In this document: positions 1-13,745 of the stretch, piece after piece
How the letters are laid out: each line of letters starts with the position of its first letter
Numbering within the stretch: position 1 is the first letter of the stretch
From: Polydactylus sextarius
Taxonomy: Eukaryota > Chordata > Actinopteri > Polynemidae
Assembly (NCBI GenBank): GCA_016801845.1
Contig: CM028909.1
Location: 16,779,313-16,843,312, forward strand
DNA: 64,000 nt
Direction: 5' to 3'
Program-made: the position numbers and the translations under genes
The notes under the pieces: generated by a model
Database searches by the model: none
What the model saw: the letters and a program-made list of their open reading frames with translations, nothing else
Told to the model about the DNA's origin: nothing

Positions 1-78
1 ATGTTACGCCACACCACCACCAGCACTCACATATTCACTCCCATCTACACCTCCACCAGCAAGATCCCCTTCACCAAG
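1..78 (+). CDS. auts2: auts2 exon carrying the His-X repeat (5' side cut by the window)
   Basis: Read from base 3, the segment gives VTPHHHQHSHIHSHLHLHQQ followed by DPLHQ, then one base (78) of a split glycine codon. The donor is AAG|GTAAAC at 78/79. Other frames look open too: the track-like reading from base 1 (MLRHTTTS...) runs through the donor and is not the real frame. The alternating His-X pattern is the AUTS2 'HX repeat'. The exon start lies to the left of the window. Confidence 0.9.
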
Positions 79-2012
79 GTAAACGAAAGCCCTGCTTGTA
101 TAAATAAATGCTTCTGTGTTACTGTCAGAATTACATTGCACAATACAACCAAAGAAATTGTAATTTATTTTAACAATTATGGAACATTACATCCCGTTAT
201 TGTTCATTATTTGGCAAACGCATCATCTAAAATGTTAGTACATGGTAAATGTAGATTACATAATGCAAATCAAGCGACTCACCAAGTTTTTGTCTCTTTT
301 CTTTAATAGTTAGTTTTTTTTCAGTCATCTCTCTTATACACTGATGCTGCTGTTACTTAATTTATAAACTAGATGAGAGAGATGCATATTGTATTTACAT
401 ACTTTATATTAGGATGTGATTGTACACTGACCTTATGCACAGTTATTTCATTGAATTCTGTAAATAGATTACATGCATGTTTTAGCTTTATTTTCTGTTT
501 TATTGTAATGTTGGTTGAACTGTGAATTATTATGTTATTATATGTTTTGTAATTGAAAGGAGATGAACAAAAGAGCTGAATATAAACCACTGGTAAATTG
601 TTAACATATTTCAAAAATGTACCCGAGGGCCTAGAATAGGACCTTGGGGCACTCCACTGATTCACTGAAAGCTATTTACTGTTAATACTAGTTTTAAAAT
701 ACAAATCGTCTGTTATTTAAAACTTAGAAAGATATATTTCCAGATCTGAAAGGTTTCTAATAAAGATATCGAGTCACAGGTTTTTTTTTTGTGAACCAGA
801 CACAGTCTGGTTAAGTCTTAGGTAGAATTAAGAAGCATCTACACTTAACATAAACTAAGCACTGAAGTAAATCAATCATTTATTAGCAAGTTATCAGCAA
901 TAATGTTTAATAGGGAATTAAATCAGATGAAATTAACCTCCAAGGAGGTTAATATTAAGTATCTTTTCTAAGATCCATTAGAGTGTTTCGATCATAGTGC
1001 AGTAATTTGAATCCAGTTGTTTGTAAATAAATCAAAATGAAATACTTCCGTCGTCACAGTAACGAGGGAAGAAATTGGACATTGAATTAATGGATGTTCC
1101 TATTCCATTTTTTAAATAGTTTTTTAATATTTACCAAGCAATTTGAAACACTAAAAAAAACCTCATATTTTATTTACGCTGCATTAACACGTTATAACTT
1201 CGGTCAGTTTCTGATAGAGCCAGCAGATGCTGTGCAGTGGATAAATATAGTAAAGTGGTCCCTGAACTCTTTTGGTCAACCTTGAGAGGAGTAACATAAT
1301 ATTAAGCTGTGTATCACTAATGTCTGTAGCATGCACTGTCTATGATACACAATCTTGAAATGAGTGTACCCTGATCCTAAGACTCTGACACCCAGAAGGT
1401 GGTGGTGAATGTCTTGTGTGTCCGTCAGGTTCCGGGGCCCATCCACTGGCAGTAGATCCCCTGGCAGCTGGACCTCACCTGGCTCGCTTCCCTTACCCAC
1501 CCGGCGCCATCCCCAACCCTCTCCTCGGCCAGCCGCCACACGAACATGAGATGCTACGCCACCCAGTCTTCGGTAGGCTCTCTAGTCAATGTCAATGCTC
1601 ATCTATAGTACAATCAATATTACATGTGATCTATCAGCCTGACTCCTGTCTGATTTCCTGATCACATCTTTATTTGTCTGTACCTCCTCCAGGTACTCCA
1701 TACCCACGGGAGCTACCAGGAGGTCTGCCACCGCCAATGTCTGCAGCCCACCAGCTGCAGGCCATGCATGCCCAGTCAGCTGAGCTCCAGCGGCTGGCCA
1801 TGGAGCAGCAGTGGCTCCATGGACACCATCACATGCACGGAGGACCACTGCCTGGCCAGGAGGACTACTACAGGTCAGATGAGCTACAGAAACCACAACT
1901 ATAAAACATTTAGATGAAATGAATATGTGTGCTCTTGATTTTTCCAAATATTAATACTTGATGTTGTTTGGGTTTTAGCCGGCTGAAGAAGGAGAGCGAC
2001 AAGCAGCTGTAA
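1..2012 (+). CDS. auts2: auts2, C-terminal part (four exon segments, 5' end outside the window)
   Basis: AUTS2 is a nuclear cofactor that joins PCGF3/5-type PRC1 and turns it toward activation; a cytoplasmic role in actin and neurite control is also known for the family. Exons are <1-78, 1429-1572, 1693-1873 and 1979-2012 (TAA at 2010-2012). Reading frame starts at base 3. All junctions are GT/AG and keep the frame (phases 1, 1, 2). The join gives 144 residues: a His-X repeat (HHHQHSHIHSHLHLHQQ), a proline-rich block (LARFPYPPGAIPNPLL), HEHEMLRHPVFG, then MSAAHQLQAMHAQSAELQRL and a terminal SRLKKESDKQL. These match the remembered C-terminus of vertebrate AUTS2 almost residue for residue. Teleosts can carry two copies (auts2a, auts2b) and a relative, fbrsl1. 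The His-X repeat and C-terminus favour auts2, but I cannot say which copy. Confidence 0.93.
79..1428 (+). other. auts2 intron (1.35 kb)
   Basis: Bounded by a GTAAAC donor and a TGTCCGTCAG acceptor. It is AT-rich with no conserved-looking block. It contains a non-LTR reverse transcriptase remnant on the minus strand around 560-665. Confidence 0.85.
560..665 (-). mobile_element. Non-LTR retrotransposon (LINE) reverse-transcriptase fragment
   Basis: On the minus strand bases 658-626 read SGVPQGPILGP, the classic block of non-LTR reverse transcriptases (SGVPQGSxLGP). After a frame slip the next bases read KYVNNLPVVY, resembling the following YINDLP block. A stop (TGA) and the frameshift show it is dead. 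The clade (L2, Rex1 or other) cannot be told from so short a piece, and the limits are approximate. Confidence 0.65.
1429..1572 (+). CDS. auts2: auts2 penultimate-but-one exon (proline-rich block)
   Basis: Acceptor CCGTCAG|GT and donor TTCG|GTAGGC. The two leading bases complete the split glycine from the His-X exon. The 48-codon body reads GSGAHPLAVDPLAAGPHLAR and then FPYPPGAIPNPLLGQPPHEH, ending HPVF plus one base. Length is 144 nt, so skipping it would keep the frame. The sequence is nearly invariant in AUTS2 family members. Confidence 0.93.
1693..1873 (+). CDS. auts2: auts2 penultimate exon
   Basis: Acceptor CTCCTCCAG|GT and donor TACTACAG|GTCAGA. It encodes (G)TPYPRELPGGLPPPMSAAHQ, a Gln/Leu-rich helix-like stretch (LQAMHAQSAELQRLAMEQQW) and a His-rich LHGHHHMHGG segment, then PLPGQEDYY. 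The exon ends in phase 2, and the serine codon is completed by the last exon. The two flanking introns are only 120 and 105 bp. Confidence 0.93.
1979..2012 (+). CDS. auts2: auts2 terminal coding exon
   Basis: Acceptor GGGTTTTAG|C. The reading is (S)RLKKESDKQL followed by TAA. The basic/acidic C-terminal tail is the known end of AUTS2. The same exon continues into the 3'UTR. Confidence 0.92.
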
Positions 2013-4265
2013 CCAGCCGAGGGACGCAGCGACTGACAGGTGCAGGACACAGGAAGTTGTTACAGAGCGGTCTTGCAGAGGCTCTCTGGGGACCTCTGGA
2101 CACATTCTGTTTTGAAGAACGGAAAAGGCCAAGTGGATCGTCTGAGAATTCCTCTGATATTTGCTTTTTTTTTTTTTTTTTTGTTCTTGTCAAGGACTTT
2201 TTTTTTTAATTATTATTTTTCAAGACATTGACTTTCTTTGGTATATAGCCAGTAGTGACAACGTCCTCAAGACTCCTGCATGACAAGCTTCCCTGACGTT
2301 TTTTGTAGGTGCTAGAACAAGACACTGTGCTTATCAACAACAACAAAAAAAAATAAATAAAAATACAAGACCGGTCAGGCCGTTTATTGAAAAATAACAA
2401 GTGCTATCTTAAATTCAGCATTTATTTTAATACATTGTTGGAGGTTTTTCATAATTTTAAGAAAAGCTACAGCATGGCGTTTTTGAGTCTGTAAATAGTA
2501 TATATAAACATATAATTATTATTATAATTATTATTATTACTAGGTGTGGACTCCAAACCAAGTCGTTTCAACCTCCAATATAATTGTTTTGAAGCATTAT
2601 CCCTTGTTTCAGAGGGGAGCACCATGGCATTATATGAGCAGTTTCTGAGAGTTGCGGTTCAGTTGTGACGTTCCTCTGACATCACTGTGTTAGACTTTAG
2701 TCCCACATACACTATGTGAACCATAAAGCTGTCACGCCCACCACGTCCATCCACCACACACCTTTGACACACAGCAGGTTGTCAGAATGTGTAAACTCAA
2801 CGTGTTGAGTTAATGATTTGATACACTTGAAGAGGTGACACAGTCACTGAGGCTTCTGTGGAGTGCACACTGAAGCCATAGATTTTTTTTTTTTTTTAAA
2901 AGAGACACAAGGTTTGCACTGAAAGACTATCCTTGAGTTCCACTAACTAAACTGATTTTATCCTTTAGTTTAAAATTGATATTTAAGTCAACAAAATTGA
3001 GAAGTACATCATTAAAACAACTTTTATTGCTTTTATAGAGAATTTTAATATTTTTTTTATATATAAACAAGGACACCAGAAACATTTGGCTGAACTGAAG
3101 AAATAAAAATAAAAAAAGTTATTTTAAATTCCCCGGGACTTGAATTAACATTGTTCACTATAACAGGACTTCAGGATTGTTTTAAACGTGTGAATGGTTG
3201 TGAGTCGGTGCTAGTTTGTGTTGTGGTTGTCCCCTTCCTTCCATTACCTGGTTCAGTCATCCATGTTTTTTTTTTTTTTTTTTTTAGCAGGGCTCACATC
3301 TGACTGAGTCGTCCGCCAGCTCGGCTGTAATAATGTTCACTGTGACACTAGAGGAGGGGAGGGGGCTGCCAACACATGACCACCAGTAGATAGAAGGCTG
3401 ATGATTTTGTGTGTGTGTGTGCGCGCGTGTGTGTGTGTTGTCCTCACAGTGTTTTCATATGCCTTGGTTCCTTAGGGAGACACACAGCTTCCTAAGCATC
3501 AGGAGTGCTGTGTTTGTGTGCCACTGACTGTTACAAGTAGTGTTGACCTGTCATACAGTGCACATGAGCCCAAGTTTTGTTTTTTCTTTTGTTTTTTATA
3601 CCCATGACATGAGTTCTGGTCTCTTCCATGCACTAAGACTGTTTAACTGTCATGAAATTTAGAAAACTGTGGCTATTTTTTTATTTTTATTATTTTAACC
3701 AAATGAAGAAACTGTACTTGCATTTAAAAATTATCATATCCTCACTTGGAGCACTATAATTTTACATTTACATGGTTGCAAACATCATTAAACTCATACC
3801 CCCCCCGCCTCCCCACATTTAAAAAAAAATCCAAAAAAGTCTTTAATGCCCTGACAACAACCTGTCACTCTGTCTTGACATCTCCCACCGACTCCTGTCT
3901 CTCTTCTGACAACGTACTTCTCATCATCATCATCATCATTTTTGCCTCATTTCCTGATGATTCCCTTGCCTTTTACTCCCTCTTTTGTGTCTCCAAAACC
4001 TTTGATGTTAAGTGTTGTCAATGGTTTAGCTTCTTGTTTCAAAGCGGCAATAGCAGAATGTAAATTCTGACTGCTAAGATTTATATATATACTGGTATCT
4101 TGAAGCTTATTGTATATATGAGTAGTCGCCATGGGATGACACAATGTAAACAAAAAGTAGAAATAATAAGAAAAATTGTGAGTCCTGTGTTCTCTCCATT
4201 TGAGTATTTTGTAATTTTTTTGAAAAATTTGTGGAATTAAAATAAACGACTAAGTTACACCACAA
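2013..4265 (+). other. auts2 3' untranslated region (end inferred)
   Basis: There is no coding frame after TAA. The stretch is AU-rich with homopolymer T runs and carries AATAAA at 2352, 3102, 4241 and 4300. Segment 4040-4160, just before the distal signals, is high-complexity and looks like a retained UTR block. Two words match the Pumilio element UGUANAUA (2490-2497 and 4111-4118). The distal end near 4265 is inferred from the 4241 signal followed by a T/GT-rich stretch; shorter forms ending near 2370 or 3120 are possible. Confidence 0.6.
4241..4246 (+). promoter_or_regulatory. Probable distal polyadenylation signal of auts2
   Basis: AATAAA followed about 40 bases later by TTGTTTCTTT and then TTTATTTGTTTG (GU/U-rich downstream element). 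A second AATAAA at 4300-4305 could serve instead. Confidence 0.45.
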
Positions 4266-4669
4266 CATACGCCTACATTGTTTCTTTAAAAGAAATATCA
4301 ATAAATCATTTATTTGTTTGTAAACAGTTGTTTGTGTGCTGAGGTAGAGCATACTGCTAAATCCCAGGAGCCGTGAGACATAATAATCCTGTTTTGAGGG
4401 TAAACACTGATTACTTCCTGCTCGCTTGCTGAATGGTAAAGAAAGAAAAAGAGAAACACTCATAATTCCCTCTGTTCTTTACATTTGTGAAATGTAATTC
4501 TCCAGCTGAGCAGAGCGATCGTCGCTGCGTGTGTTTTGATGATACTCTTGTCCTACATTTGCTCTTGAATAATAGAATTTTTGCTTGACGGGAGAAATGT
4601 GTTTCAGGACAGATCAAGCGTTCTTGTTTCTTTTTTTTTTTTTTTTTTTCACCCTTCCATTTTCTCAGC

Positions 4670-5110
4670 TTTGCAAATACTGAGCTTTAAGAGATCACTC
4701 TGGCAGCAGGTAGTGAATCTCCGAGCTGAATATTGCTACCGCTGCTGTGGTATAATAACATCAAAGCCGGGCTAAGCCAGAAGGAACACCTACTCAGGCT
4801 GAGATGCCTTGCTATCAGCGGGCTTGGGCTGTCATTTCATCCTGTGTGTGGGGAGTGATAGACCAGCAATCTGTGATGGTGTGCCGCAGCGATGGCTGTC
4901 ATTTTGAGAGGGAGCTATTATTCTGCTGCTGCTCTCTGAAATGATGTCCTGTCCTCGGGAAAATCGAGGTTCCTTGGATGCTCTATCCCCGAGGCTGTCA
5001 TGTGCAGGGCGCCTTGTGAGGAGGTGCTGCTTGTTGTTGCCGGCTCACCTCACCTCCTCATAAGACACAACAAGACGTCAGAGCCGAGCAGCCCTGGCTG
5101 GTTGAATAAT
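4670..5110. promoter_or_regulatory. Candidate conserved regulatory island 1 (three GGCTGTCAT words)
   Basis: High-complexity, GC-balanced block in AT-rich surroundings, just past the auts2 3' end, with no open frame of note. GGCTGTCAT occurs at 4827-4835, 4894-4902 and 4993-5001, each containing CTGTCA (reverse TGACAG), the core bound by MEIS/TGIF TALE homeodomain proteins. Function is inferred from composition and motif clustering only. Confidence 0.4.
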
Positions 5111-6729
5111 TCATCTCCTGTCCTCTCCTCTTCCTCCTCCTCCTCCTCCACAGTGGCGATGAAGCGACTGTGACTTGTGTCAACTCAAATCCTTCTCATA
5201 ATATGTGTGTACCCCTCAGGCAGGCACACTGGGATACATAGTCTCAAAAAAAATCTGCTCTCTCTGACTGAATAGCAATATGTCTTGTGCTGTTCTGGCA
5301 GCATTATTGTGTTTTCTTGCAGCAGGTCTCGGACACCGACCATCCTCATCTCCTCCATCCTCTTGTCTTTTTTTTTCGCTCCACTGTTCCTGCCTGCAGA
5401 GTGTGATACTCAGTGGCAGAGAGGAGCCTGCGTGCTATTAGTGCATTCAGTCGGAAGGTAGCTGTGTTCCTTCAGCGGGTCGCTCTGCGGCCCAACAGAC
5501 CCCTGTTTATCCAAAAAAGTCTTGTGTTGACACAGAGAGCAAATCTGCAGTGAATCTACTGTCTGAATAAGACACGAGAGATGTACTAGATATTTTACAC
5601 CTGGTATTCTCTGTTTGTTACTTTTATGTGCTTGGAGAAGTAATAAAATCAGTTGTTCCGTGATTTCTACTGATCATTTTTGATTGCTTCTTTTAAAAAG
5701 TTCCTCCAACTTCATGTTATGTAAAAAAATAAAAAACTCCACATCTAATAAACTGAACTCAGCTGTAGGAATGTGATGCATGCAAATAAATGTAATTAAA
5801 CACATTTAAAATGCAAATGAAAACGGCCTCAAATATGCCTGCATGCACTTCTTTAAAAAAAATAAATAAAAACAAGGTTTGTCCCTGCATTTCAGCAATC
5901 TGAATATTTATATCAGTCAAACAACCTTCATTTACCAAGGAAAGGTCACCACAAGGTTTTCCTGTCAAACGCTGGAATCATAACTACCTGGGAGAGTCAA
6001 CTTTTTAAAAGTCTGCTCACTCGCTAAGAGAAAACATCACCTCTGCATCTGCTGTGGAAACAAACCCGCTGCTTCATGAAAAAGATGGAAACATCCTTCA
6101 GACCTCCAGATAATTGATCCCAGTTTGTCGACTGTCTCTGAATCCATCACATGAACTATAAATATGAAACAGAGCAGATGATACAAGAAGCTCAAAATAC
6201 CACTGTGACCAAGTATGACATTAAAATGCCACTTACATTTTAAAACATCAATAATAATAACCCAGTGGTATTATAATATTTATAACACTGACATTCATAT
6301 TATTACCAACACTTTATATCCAAAATGTTGTTTCTTATAATCCAGTAAGTTTCTGCTTTTATTTTGGTAAATGATCTAAATACTTCCTTCACTACAACTA
6401 TACTGCTCTGTCTGTACTATAGTCAAATGTCCATACATCATAACATATTGTTATTATATTATTATATGGTTTATGATAATATAAGACTGAAGAGATGTGC
6501 ACTTTTTACTTTGGAGTCAGGCTTTACATCTGTGTTGGACGCCAATAAAAGGATTTTTGAAAAACAAAATAGATTGGGGGTGGAGGGTGGGGGGTACAGT
6601 ACAGCTGCATACCACAGTATAATATTTCATCTCCAGGAGTCGACTACCCTTTTTGTTCTGTTCAATGTGTGCTGTAATGACTTTCCCAGTGTGTGTGTCT
6701 GTATCAGTTTATCTCTGTGTATCTGTTTG
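5111..6729. other. Intergenic, no gene seen
   Basis: Mostly AT-rich unique-looking sequence. A short GC-balanced patch at about 5395-5530 may be a weak extension of the regulatory island upstream. The 170-codon open frame at 6364-6876 runs into low-complexity TG repeats and has no recognisable domain. Confidence 0.6.
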
Positions 6730-7130
6730 CGTTGCTGCCTGCTGTGTGTTGAGGCCCGAGCTGCAGCTCCCATGCTTCTAATGATATCCTGCTCCCACAT
6801 TCCTGTCATAGCCGATCTGGATTCCCCCTTGTCTGCAGCAATGGATCAACTGAGTGCGGCCACAGGCCCGGCCTGAGCATTCCTCACTCACTCCCAACAC
6901 ACACACGCACACACACACACGCCCTCAGGAGGCCTCTGCTGACGCCTACCGCAAACCTCACACGTACTGCCTCTCGTTCTCCCACACTCCCGCTCCCTTC
7001 TGTCTCTATTGTTTTGAGTTCAATTTCAAGGGAACGGCCTGTAGCTAGAGTCGTCAGAGCTCTTGGTTCAATAAAGCGTGCCAGGTTTGGTTCCTCGCTG
7101 GCAGAGGACAGACAATGCAGAGCTCACACA
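6730..7130. promoter_or_regulatory. Candidate regulatory island 2
   Basis: High-complexity block interrupted by a short CA tract at 6897-6921. It contains a SOX-like CTATTGTTTTG near 7005-7015 followed by a non-repetitive stretch to about 7130. No protein or RNA gene is recognised. Confidence 0.3.
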
Positions 7131-10365
<3,235 letters not shown>

Positions 10366-10375
<10 letters not shown>

Positions 10376-10415
10376 CCCATCATGCAGATAACCCAGGTTC
10401 GACCCTGGCCTGTCA
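10366..10415 (+). repeat. tRNA-like B-box sequence, possible decayed SINE
   Basis: CAGGTTCGACCCTGG at 10395-10409 resembles a tRNA T-arm (B box GGTTCGANNCC) with a short pairing stem, preceded by a run resembling anticodon-arm sequence. No complete cloverleaf, A box or acceptor stem can be drawn. A relic of a tRNA-derived SINE or pseudo-tRNA is the most that can be said. Confidence 0.25.
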
Positions 10416-10925
10416 TACTTGCCGTGGTGGCTTTATAAAGGCTGCCTGTCTCAGAGCAGCAACGAGAGTGGAATAAATCACATCCAGTAAATGGCCTCTA
10501 CTCCTCAGCAATTTCCTTAGCTATCATCAGTCTGTGGGTCAGGACTGATAGCATGCTGTCAGTCGCCTGCTACCTTGGCGTATCCCAGTATTGGCTTTCC
10601 CCTGCGGTGTGGCGGCTGGTTAGCTTTGCCTCCTGTTGTTCGAAGGACCAGGAGAGTGAAAGGAAAGGTGGACTAAGGGGCAACCAGAGGCTTAGATGCA
10701 CAACTGTGGTTGCCATGCCGTGGCTCGGGGCTCGGCAGAGACAGGGAGCACCCTGACCTTGTGTTTATGGAGTGGCTGTCCCTGTGATAGATGTTGTTGC
10801 TAGAGCATTCACCCACTGCGCTATGGGGCTGTCCACTTGCCTTGACGCAGATGGATTGGCCTTTGTTTTTTTTTCCCCTCCTCACCTCCGCTGTGTAATT
10901 AATCTACAGTGTGAGTCCATGGAAG
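10410..10925. promoter_or_regulatory. Candidate regulatory island 3
   Basis: A 500-bp high-complexity, GC-balanced block flanked by AT-rich DNA, containing TAATTAAT near 10896-10903. Overlapping open frames on both strands carry no known motif. It is annotated as possibly conserved non-coding on composition alone. Confidence 0.3.
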
Positions 10926-11925
10926 AGAGTGCTCTGCAACTGCGGGCTGCTGGCCGATGGACTCACTGGCGGGCGGGTGGAGGCAGCTTTCAAGGCCCAG
11001 AGGACAAGCACCACCTAGGAGATGGCAAAAGAAGATGTTTAAATGCATGCTGCTCCAGGCCTCCTCGCTCACCTTGGTTATCAAAAGAAGAAGAGGTGAG
11101 CACAATATTTGTCCCTGCCCCAGAGTACAATTTATCTTGGATGGAAACTGCATCTCTGGGAGGATTCAACAGTAATAGACCCTCTCCAGCACTGCTGCCA
11201 TCATATATTTTACACTGAGGCCTGGTGTCTCTCTGCCTATTGCCTCAGCCACATCACATACTTTCTGCTCCATTTCACAAGATAATAAGGCTTTGGGCTA
11301 AAATGGCTCAAAGCAAATGAACATATCGGTGCTCATATTTTTCGTACTATGAATGTATCAGTGTTGAAAGACTGAAAATGTGCTATATTACATGAATAAA
11401 TATCAGCAAATATCAGCAAAGGCAGCAAAAATCTAACTGCAATGTAAATTGTATAGGAAAACATAATGCTATATAATACAAATAATACATTATGGCCATA
11501 TTTTTACATGTTTAATAATATTAGTTAATGTTGTTTTTAATATTAGTACTATCAATTGCAAGACTTTGTTATTTATTATTATTTAAAGTAAATTAAATTC
11601 CAATATTTATTGGTTGCAGACATTTACCACATGTGGTTAAATCTGTATGACATATTTATGAGGTTGTTATTGAAAAACGCAACCTATATGTTTTCTAATA
11701 CCACAAAATACGACAGATCATGAGGTTTTACTCTGCAGCTTAATATTTGACCTTTTAACATTGTACTATAAGCTCCAGGGAAATGAATCTACCACTCACA
11801 ATGTTCACTGTAGCTGTCAATCCAACTGTCTTATAAACCTGCATGTAAAAATCTGGTATAATAAATTATGACTGGAAACAGTTGACATCTTTATAATGAC
11901 ACAAATAATGTTCTAATGAATATTA
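10926..11925. other. Intergenic, no gene seen
   Basis: The first 280 bases are GC-balanced and may belong to the island upstream. From about 11220 the sequence is strongly AT-rich and featureless, with an ATCAGCAAA doublet at 11402-11421. Confidence 0.55.
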
Positions 11926-12115
11926 TGATCCAGAGGTTTGTCATCAGCGCTTGTGATTTGAGCATAAAATCCTCCTTCGGGTGCAGTGGTGGGCTGCTAA
12001 TCAGAGGCTGTGGTTAATCCCTTGGCTATGGAGCTTTTCACCAGCTGAGAGCAGTGAGGCTATGGACAAACTGAAACCCCCACGAGATGGAGGTGTGAAG
12101 CAAATCCTGGCAAAT
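11926..12115. promoter_or_regulatory. Candidate regulatory island 4
   Basis: High-complexity block after 700 bases of AT-rich DNA. It contains CTGCTAATCAG near 11995 and GGTTAATCCC with an OTX/CRX-type TAATCC at 12015-12020. Confidence 0.35.
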
Positions 12116-12605
12116 CACTGAGCCTCGAAATGAGCCACAGAGATGAAATAGAAGAGGCATATACCATATATCATTATGTTTTTTTTTTTTTTTTTAAAGA
12201 AAGTAGAATCTTCCCAAAGCTGTGCTTCAGGGTAGGTCAGTTCAATGAGGTGATGTAAGCCTGGAAATAAATAGAGTTGTGATATTCTGCAGCACGGCAA
12301 ATAGAAGCACTGGGAGCTGTTGAGCTCCAGAGCCTCAGGCGCAGAGCTGCAGAGCAAACAGGCAGAGTGTTATTTCACTAAATGATGCAGAATGGATGCT
12401 GGATAATAACCACACTGCTCATAAATTCTCCTTAAAAGATACCTCGTAGAATTGCCTGCACTTTCTTTAGTCTGGGTTGTATCACTTCACTTTATTGGTA
12501 CTCACCTCATCACGGGTTCCAAACATATATAGATAGATAGAAATTACATTATAATCATCAGGTTTAAAATGAATGTAATAAATAATAGACATTGATGTGA
12601 TTAGA
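12116..12605. other. Intergenic, no gene seen
   Basis: A poly-T run lies at 12179-12195. Bases 12210-12440 are GC-balanced but without a motif cluster. A short GATA tract (ATAGATAGATAG) lies at 12528-12540. Confidence 0.5.
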
Positions 12606-12609
12606 AAAT

Positions 12610-12965
12610 ATATATTTACTGAGGTGAACGGAGCAGACACATGAAGTGGGATGCACACCGCTCATCACCATTATCTGTGTTCATGTTGAACATTTCACAG
12701 GAGCAGCCCCTGGGGTTATGGTGAAACAGTGCATGATTTAGTCGAGCCCTCCTCCTTCCCTGTAAACCCTCCACTCCGATGGCTGGCTGCAGATTTAATG
12801 GGCTTAGCAGCTGTTGAGGAAAAGCAGTGAGGGCTTGTGGCATATGCTCTGGTTAGAACAAAGAGCAGTGAGCACACCACACGAGTTGCAACTGCCTCAG
12901 CCGAATGCAGAGCTGCCATGGGGGCTGCAGGCAAACCATTAAACTGTTTTACAGCTTGTGTCCAT
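12610..12965. promoter_or_regulatory. Candidate regulatory island 5
   Basis: GC-balanced, non-repetitive block with a SOX-type AGAACAAAG near 12855 and AT-rich flanks. Short open frames on both strands show no homology I can name. Confidence 0.3.
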
Positions 12966-13509
12966 TCACTTTATTTGATTGACTTTTTGTTAATGTGCTG
13001 TTCTTGGTTTTGTGTGTTGTTATGATTGTTTTTGATCATTTCCCCACCGCTTACAAGAAGAAGAAGAAAAAAACAAAAGCTTTAAAGAGTATTTGTTATT
13101 AGGGGTTTAGGTATATGTTTGCAAGGCAGTGTTTACTTTTTGTTTACTGTGTGAGGCTGCACCATTGGTGTGTGAGCTGTTAATTCATGAAATGAGAGCA
13201 GAGGATGGTGAGTTTCAATGGTTCTTCAGAGACACTTGACAAGACTGCCCCCTTCAGGGAGTGTTGTAACCTCCTGAAACATCTGCTTTTAATGTGCTTC
13301 ATGATGACAGAAGGTGGTGCAGAGAGTCCTCTAGTGGAAACAGTCGAAATGGCCATAAACGGCTCTTTAAGGAAATGTTCATCCATTATTTAAAACAATA
13401 TACAGACACAGTTTTGCCCTGGCTTTCATGTGCTCCAAACTAATGGCACTATAAAAGTTTTGCTCAGATTTTTTTCTCTTTTCAAAATATGGGAGAAAGC
13501 TGAAGTTCA
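12966..13509. other. Intergenic, no gene seen
   Basis: Mixed composition. TCCTCTAGTGG at 13328-13338 on + is a partial match (two mismatches over 14) to the CTCF core in reverse orientation. Confidence 0.45.
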
Positions 13510-13745
13510 CTTTTCCCCTGTTTTCCAGGCAGATGAACAATGAGCTAATTTAAATTGTTGGCCTAAAGCAATTTTATTTAGTTTGGCAAAGTGCTCTACT
13601 GCTGCCTGCAAATATGATCAGATTATTAGCTGAAAACTAATTAACTCTGGCAAATATGTGATCTTCAGCACTCTGATAGGTTTTTGTTGAGCAAAAATTA
13701 GCTTTAAATATTTCTTCTCATGGCTAATCTGCTTTAAATACACTA
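13510..13745. promoter_or_regulatory. Candidate regulatory island 6 (SOX plus homeodomain words)
   Basis: AT-rich but high-complexity, a texture typical of vertebrate conserved non-coding elements. GAACAATG (SOX) at 13535-13542 lies close to GCTAATTTAAATTG. CTAATTAA follows at 13637-13644, and there are repeated AATTAGC/GGCTAAT words near 13705-13730. Confidence 0.45.

Noticed and set aside
1..303. Open frame from base 1 (MLRHTTTS...)
   Set aside because: It reads the auts2 exon in the wrong frame and continues through the GTAAAC donor into the intron.
6364..6876. 170-codon open frame on +
   Set aside because: It crosses a TG-rich stretch and a candidate regulatory island. Composition is Cys/Ser-rich without a domain.
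10381..10415. tRNA gene suggested by the GGTTCGACCC word
   Set aside because: Only a T-arm-like segment is present. No acceptor stem, D arm or plausible anticodon arm can be folded. Kept only as a low-confidence SINE relic.
13325..13338. Second CTCF-like word (reverse orientation)
   Set aside because: Two mismatches in the 14-base core, which is common by chance in 64 kb.
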